Source of the DNA: Nymphaea colorata
Taxonomy: Eukaryota; Streptophyta; Magnoliopsida; Nymphaeales; Nymphaeaceae
DNA length: 64,000 bases
Assembly (NCBI RefSeq): GCF_008831285.2
Contig: NC_045138.2
Coordinates: 9,455,205 to 9,519,204 of the forward strand
Reading direction: 5' to 3'
Both the position numbers and the translations under genes were made by a program. The stretch's first letter is position 1, and each line of letters begins with the position of its first letter. Of the stretch, positions 55,455-64,000 are shown one piece after another. The notes under the pieces are model-generated. The model saw only the letters and a list, made by a program, of their open reading frames with translations. It did no database searches and was not told where the DNA came from.

Positions 55455-55760
55455 GTAGGCCTGCACACGAACTGAGTCGAGCCCAAGCTTGGCCAGCTCG
55501 AGCTCGACTCGGCTAAAATTACTACAGCTCGAACTCGACTCGAGCTCAAGTCGATCTTCTTATAGCAAGCTTGAGCTCGACTCGACTACACAAAGTCGAG
55601 CTCGAGCTCAACTCAATTAACCCAAATAACTAGTTAACTTGTTTAGCATTTACTCGTTTAACTTTAACTCGTTTAGCTCGTTTAGGCCGCGCTCACTAGT
55701 TTAACTCGTTTAGCGCTGACTCATTTAGCTCGTTTAAATCCTTCAGCTCGTTTACATGAA
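55455..55760. repeat. AGCTCGAGCTCG-type repeat cluster
   Basis: Degenerate tandem words. The left part has GAGCTCGA and CTCGACTCG. The right part has ACTCGTTTAGCTCGTTTA units of about 16-22 bp. This is similar to 41140-41590 and probably the subterminal arrays of a non-autonomous DNA transposon. Confidence 0.55.
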
Positions 55761-56569
55761 ATTTTGCTATTTTTTTCACTTCAATGTTAGTATTTTAGAT
55801 CTGAGGCAGCAGCAACGAAAACGACGACTGATATTGTCCTCATAAAGCCAGTTCCAGCAGTGGAGCATAAAAGATATTTGCTATCAACATCCAAAAACAA
55901 AAGAGTCATGGGACTGAAAGCCTTTTGCCATCAGAATCTTACCAGGAACAGAAGTTCATGAGTGATAGATTTTGTCAACCTGAAAGAACTGGTAGATGAC
56001 CCTACCATCCAAGGCATGACAAAATAAAAACGTGGTCGTCTAAAATGGGAATTTACACATTCTCTAATAGATGGAGAAAAATAAAATTTACAATATAAGA
56101 TAATATAGAAACACAGAAGCCAAATTTGTTCAAATTCACAGCACAAGGGGCAAATTTGGAGAATAAAGGAACAATTCTCTGCCCTCCAAAGCACAACTGT
56201 TTTCCTCCAAAATATCTAGTATGTTTTTCATCGGTAAGGAAACATGAGGTACACCCACAACATATAATCCACAAAAAAGATTTTTATCTTTTATACAATT
56301 GCAGGCTGCAATAACTCTTTAAATGGCACTGATCAACAATGGAAGATAAGACTTTGTTTATATTGTGATGTAACCGCATTCAAAATCAGGGATTCTGTAT
56401 GATAAATTGCATATAACAATTAAACATTTGGAATGGTTGGATTTAAAATAACATGAAATGAACAGTAAAACCAAATAAACTCTGTTGCTACAAGTGACAA
56501 ACTACCATCTGAAGGTTGTTGTCCTTGATCTAGGACCAAACATGGATGAAACACTTGAGGTGCGACATC
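55761..56569. other. spacer, nothing recognised
   Basis: AT-rich and non-repetitive by eye, without supported coding sequence. Confidence 0.4.
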
Positions 56570-56833
56570 TGAAACTGACCCCAATGAAGTCTCAGAGGTT
56601 GGAGGGCAGGTTTATTGGGCCTATCAAATCGGGCACATATAATTCTGAAACATAATTGGACAAGAAATCTGTAATTCATATTGCAGACTGTCAACTGGTT
56701 TAAACAAAAAAACTGTGATATGATAATGAGCAATCCATAGACACAAAGAATTTAACAAATAACAACTAGGTACTTACAGAGCAACCAATGGAAAGGAAGC
56801 CCAACTAGTTGGAATGGTGCCATTGATATATAG
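56570..56833 (-). pseudogene. possible LRR-protein exon remnant
   Basis: 56778-56833 on the minus strand has splice-like borders (acceptor TCTCAG, donor GTAAGT) and encodes LYINGTIPTSWASFPLVAL. This resembles a leucine-rich repeat of LRR-VIII-type receptor kinases. A second piece at 56570-56680 could be the next repeat, but its frame is poor. No kinase or other exons are nearby. This could be a decayed fragment or chance. Confidence 0.3.
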
Positions 56834-58379
56834 CTGAGAAGGACAAGAAGAACAAGGTGAGATAACTAAAACTAAAAGTCAAGTGAATCATTTTTTCCAT
56901 GTCAACATGATACAATGTTCTCAAGGAGAGGAAGTTTGCAGCATCATCGTACCATCATGTCATGTTATCTCATCTTCAGCAGTACCCTACAAAAAAAACC
57001 AACAATAGTTGATCAATAAACAACTTCTATAACATATAAGCACAAATAAACATGATAAACTCATAATTTTGTGACATCTCTTTTTACTGTTGTCCTTGAA
57101 ATGGGTATCCAATTTGGAAAAGCAAGCTTCAATAAAAATCTAAACCAATGCTCAACCATATCTACAAGAGTGATCATGCAAATCTAGCCCTATCTACAAG
57201 AGTGATCATCTACTTTATATATATATATATATATATGCTAGTTATATAGTTCAATAGTGCACATCAAGCCAAACAGAAATCATTACCTGTCTTCGTCTAA
57301 TAGTCTACCTCGCAAACACTCTGTTTGCTTGAATCCTCCTCAGCCTTCTTTCCTCTCTCTTGGCTTTGGCTTCCCTCTGGTAAAGGCAGCCTGCTTTGCA
57401 GTCTTGCAGACTTTTTAAGGCTTGATAGTCCTACAATATACAAGTACGGAAACAAGAATGTTCATATATCTTTACATAGATCCTTCCTTCTTGCGGAAAA
57501 AAAGCTTCAAATGCTTGTTGATCCTTCCAGTACACAGCAAAGGGGCTAAGTGTGGTGACATGCAGAAGCTAAATAGCTAAGATGACTACCATCAGCTCCT
57601 CAAACCTATCAACTAAATTATACAAATAAAGACCTGTCCAAAACCCAAAACTTGGGATCTCAAATTCTCAATATCATCGTGTAACAGTAACAACTCCACC
57701 ACAATAAAATAAAAAAACTTGCGATTTTTATATAGCAGCCTTTTGAAATAAAATCAAAGAGTACTGGAAGGATGAACAAGCATTTGAAGCCTTCTTTTGG
57801 GGATGATGAGTGTAGTACAATCCAGTTTTGCTTGCTGTTGCTTGGTTGTGCAAAGTTTGTGAGCCTCTGAGTATATGTAGACCAGTGGCTGATGTGGACG
57901 TACTGTGTTGGCTTATATGTATCAGTGGGTGCTTCCTTGTGCATGAGATTGCACCTATACATTGGTTTAACTTGTGCCAGCTCTCCTTTTTTGTTTCACA
58001 GCTTGCCAATTTGGTGGAACATCGGGCACCACATGGGCCTTTGTGAACTGTAGTTTAAGTTGACGATGATATACTACTAATGTGTTATATATTTACAGCA
58101 AGAAACCAACAGGATGTCAGAAGTCTCGGTCAATTAGTTCTGTCGAAAATGATGTAGATGACTAGCTGAGCTATCTAAACATATTGCTGGAAAAAGAAAA
58201 GGGGCGAAGTTTTCTTGTTAGAGTTGGTAAATAATTCAGGCAGCCTGGCAGCTTAGGCCAGTTTGGCTACTAAAAAGCTGTGGCCGTTTTTGAGCGACAC
58301 TGTAAGGTATGTATTGTGTGAGGGTATGTGCGATTGCTTCTTAGTGACTTTCTATCTTAATTTCTAGTTCATGATCACA
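56834..58379. other. spacer with short (AT)n
   Basis: An (AT)n run at 57217-57236. Open stretches around 57325 and 57828 have no recognisable domain. A splice-acceptor-like TTTACAG at 58092 precedes a short open stretch, but no upstream exon supports it. Confidence 0.4.
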
Positions 58380-61548
<3,169 letters not shown>

Positions 61549-62130
61549 TGTGACGAATTGTATTAAGAAATCTCTAGAAATGTTAGCAGCCAGGAAAAAA
61601 GAGAGGAGGAAGGAGGGGCTAGAATATCACGTCTTACTTATTAAAAAACATTGCCCTAATTGGCCAAGTAACATAATAACCTTATGAAGAATGGATATTT
61701 ACATAAGTGTACACATGTAAGACTAAGACTAGATTGGATTCATATCCAGATACAAAACAATAAAAACGACAATATACAAAGAATGTGAACATGTGTTGAC
61801 ATTGTGATACACCTTCTAGAAAAGCACCCCATCCTAAGATCAAAATGGCCCTACTACCATGTGAGAGCTCTAAATATGTTGACAGCAAGGAAATGAGAGA
61901 AAAGGAAAGAGATGCCAGAATATATTCAAATGAGAGCAATGGTGCTCTGTTTCATTGCTTATATAGAAAGAACATTGTAGTAATTGACCAATTACAGTAA
62001 TGCCCTTATGAAGAAAGAGTACTTACATAATGTGTATACATGTAATACGTGGATGGGATTGGATTCAAACCAAAATCTCAAAAATAAAAGACAAACAATA
62101 TACACAAACTAATATACATGTCTCCTAACA
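61549..62130 (-). mobile_element. TRIM-like element (two LTRs, 58-bp interior)
   Basis: Two diverged direct repeats, 61549-61801 and 61860-62130. On the minus strand each starts TGT(C/T)A, ends in TCACA, and shares CATAAGG(T/G)(T/C)ATTA and ATGTAAGT words. The right copy has CTATATAAGCAATGAAACAGAG, a plant LTR-type TATA region. The 58-bp interior begins TGGTAGTAGGGCCA, a decayed initiator-tRNA(Met) PBS. No TSD is visible. The layout matches a terminal-repeat retrotransposon in miniature. Confidence 0.68.
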
Positions 62131-62172
62131 AAGTGAACCTAACTCGGCCATGCGCAAGCTGTTAATATGCCT

Positions 62173-62515
62173 ATTTGTTGTTTTGCCATCGCCTGACTAG
62201 ATATCCATACAATAAAAGTAGATATTGAGAAATAAGAAATAGAACACTGTAGTCACTGTCAGTATTATCTATTGAAGAACTAAATTGGCACAGAAAGCAA
62301 TCCTTTTAGGAGTAGTAAATAAGTAATATCACATTATCAACTACAACTATTTGTTCGGCCATCACTTGACTGGACACCAAATGCAACACGGGTAGACATT
62401 AAGAAACAAGAAATATAACATTGTAGTTACTACAATTGTTCTCTATGGAGATAGATACTGACAGAAAAAGCACTTATTATTTAATACTAAATCAGTTAGA
62501 TCACATGTCAAAAAA
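62173..62515. repeat. diverged tandem duplication, unit about 175 bp
   Basis: Two adjacent copies begin near TATTTGTT...GCCATCxCxTGACTxGA (62173 and 62349). They share the GTAGATATTGAGAAATAAGAAATA-like core. Confidence 0.75.
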
Positions 62516-63036
62516 TAATAGAACAGGAAAAAGAAAAACGGAACCTTAGGTTGCAGACCATGTTATTATGTTTAGAACTAAGCAGAGGATATAAAAGAAG
62601 ACAAGGTAAAGGGGCACGAATTGGAACAATCACCTTTTGAGCCTAACAATTGTGCTGATAGCATGATGGTCTAGGAGTTCAGCAAGTGCATAGAGCTTAA
62701 TAGCAAACAGCTACTAGTGCAATCAGGTAAGCATTGAGAATGATGGAAGATAAATCAAAAGAGTCAAGACTCATTAACCCTAATACCCAAGAGTAACAAG
62801 GAGACTGTAAACAATGAAAAGGCTCTTACGTAATAGAAAAATATATAACCCCAACTAAAGAAGAAGCATGGTGACATTTGCATTAAACCAAATGGTAAAT
62901 ATCTAAGACCATCATTCTTAAAGTGTGTGTAGATGATGCATATATGGGAATAACTTGCACATACTTCAGAAAAATTGGCAGCACAAATTCACAAAGTTAC
63001 ATCTCCAAAAGATAAGGGATTACTTGGGCAGTGTAT
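62516..63036. other. AT-rich spacer
   Basis: No gene or element termini recognised. Confidence 0.45.
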
Positions 63037-63090
63037 GTTATAAACCAAGATAGACATAATATGTGTTATAAACCAAGATAGACATAATAT
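63037..63090. repeat. 28-bp tandem repeat, two copies
   Basis: GTTATAAACCAAGATAGACA followed by TAATAT occurs at 63037 and again at 63065. Confidence 0.93.
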
Positions 63091-63451
63091 GTTGTCCCGA
63101 AGTCCCATCATTTGGAGACCTTCTCTGACCTTTCGATCCTGGAAGATCTTTGAGGTATTTATGTCATCATTATGTGACATGTACTATGCAGCTTACGGAA
63201 AATACAGAGTTACTAGAAAAAAGAAGTATTACCTAATACCTGTCCTTTGCAAAACTAGAAACATGTGTGAGTGAATAAGAATTGATCTTCAAACTTATGC
63301 ATGATCTCATTAGTATGGTATACCACTATTGTTACCAGATATATAATGTATAACATTAACTGTATTATGGGCTTATCATAATAACGTATATAGCCTGCAC
63401 TATGTAATATATCATGTATAATTAGTGTAATCTGTTATAGTCTATGGTGCC

Positions 63452-63482
63452 TATCTCTATTGGGTTGATGCCAATAGAGATA
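63452..63482. repeat. perfect 12-bp stem, 7-nt loop hairpin
   Basis: TATCTCTATTGG and CCAATAGAGATA are exact complements around GTTGATG. It lies in a region (63290-64000) with many palindromic TATAC/GTATA words. Confidence 0.9.
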
Positions 63483-63575
63483 AGCACTATTATATGGCTG
63501 TATAGTATCCATATACACATATGTATATATGCACTATATACTATTACATACAATACAATTAGGGTACCTATAAAG

Positions 63576-63610
<35 letters not shown>

Positions 63611-63688
63611 CATATGGTCATTAATGTATAGTATGGGTTGTTACATATTGTAACCCAAATGATAAGTACAAACAATGACCATGTTAAT

Positions 63689-63758
63689 CTTTATGGTATC
63701 ATAGTACAACTTTCCCATAAGCTCTTTATGGTATCATAGTACAACTTTCCCATAAGCT
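63689..63758. repeat. 35-bp perfect tandem repeat, two copies
   Basis: CTTTATGGTATCATAGTACA and the following 15 bases are repeated exactly at 63689 and 63724. Confidence 0.96.
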
Positions 63759-64000
63759 CATGATATACAGGTAACAATGGCTGATGATATTGCATAAAAG
63801 CCCATTGTAGTAACCTATATTGTTTGTGCTAAGGGCACTACTGGTAATATGAACACTCATGTCATACAAAGGGTTATAGGTAACCCCTTATAATGGGTAA
63901 GGTCATATGGTAAGGTATAGTTAAATAGGGTAACTATTATTGTACGATATATTGTTATATTAGACGTACATATAATACTGTTATTATATACGTACGTATA

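Noticed and set aside
58093-58164. Possible terminal exon ending in SSVENDVDD on the plus strand
   Set aside because: A splice-acceptor-like TTTACAG precedes it, but I could find no upstream exon in frame with a recognisable domain.
62173-62515. Direct repeats considered as a CRISPR array
   Set aside because: Only two long, diverged copies in plant DNA and no short repeat-spacer pattern. It is a simple tandem duplication.

Overview
This is nuclear DNA of a flowering plant. Two plant genes with consensus GT-AG introns are present, together with degenerate Ty1/Copia elements whose primer-binding sites match the plant initiator-tRNA(Met) type (TGGTATCAGAGCC), 5-bp LTR target-site duplications, 8-bp-TSD MITEs and long (AT)n and (CT)n runs. 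The species cannot be named from the sequence. Low exon GC and long TE-filled introns argue against a grass. No bacterial, organellar or CRISPR sequence was seen.

Layout. Positions 1-1360 are featureless AT-rich DNA. Positions 1360-4384 hold a retroelement protease-like scrap fused to a 5'-truncated, dead Copia element with its 3' LTR. Most of the window (40579 down to 6972, minus strand) is one host gene, a tryptophan/tyrosine-permease-family membrane protein. I could reconstruct 14 exons with matching phases: 1455 nt, 484 codons plus stop. Its introns range from 68 bp to 19.3 kb. Intron 6 (12293-31597) is a transposon dump with two three-level nests. The first is Copia B (+, TSD GTGAC), which contains Copia A (-), which in turn contains Copia C (-, TSD CGGAG) and a solo LTR D (TSD GCAAA). 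The second is a MITE that contains LTR element F, which itself carries a TIR-like insertion. F also carries an intronless fragment of an S-formylglutathione hydrolase gene. Intron 5 holds a solo LTR of about 3 kb (TSD GATTA).

Upstream of the permease gene, 42762-48786 is a dead fragment of a type I inositol-polyphosphate 5-phosphatase gene on the minus strand. It is split by Copia element G, whose LTRs appear to end in TA...TA rather than TG...CA and which has TSD TCCTC. At 51868-52365 (+) lies a compact intact two-exon gene for the Clot-type thioredoxin-like protein with a WCPDC active site and a TATA box. The rest, 52.6-64 kb, has a degenerate Copia RT fragment, fold-back and satellite-like repeats, a faint LRR-like exon remnant, a TRIM-like element with 58 bp between its LTRs, and AT-rich tandem and palindromic DNA.

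The two intact genes (permease and Clot) have no evident functional link. The story of the window is how a working gene tolerates layered retrotransposon insertion. Each nest preserves target-site duplications that give the order of insertion. I found no convincing new multi-gene system. The most unusual items are the captured SFGH fragment in F, the non-canonical LTR termini of G, the RT-deleted but young element C, and the TIR-bearing MITE family.
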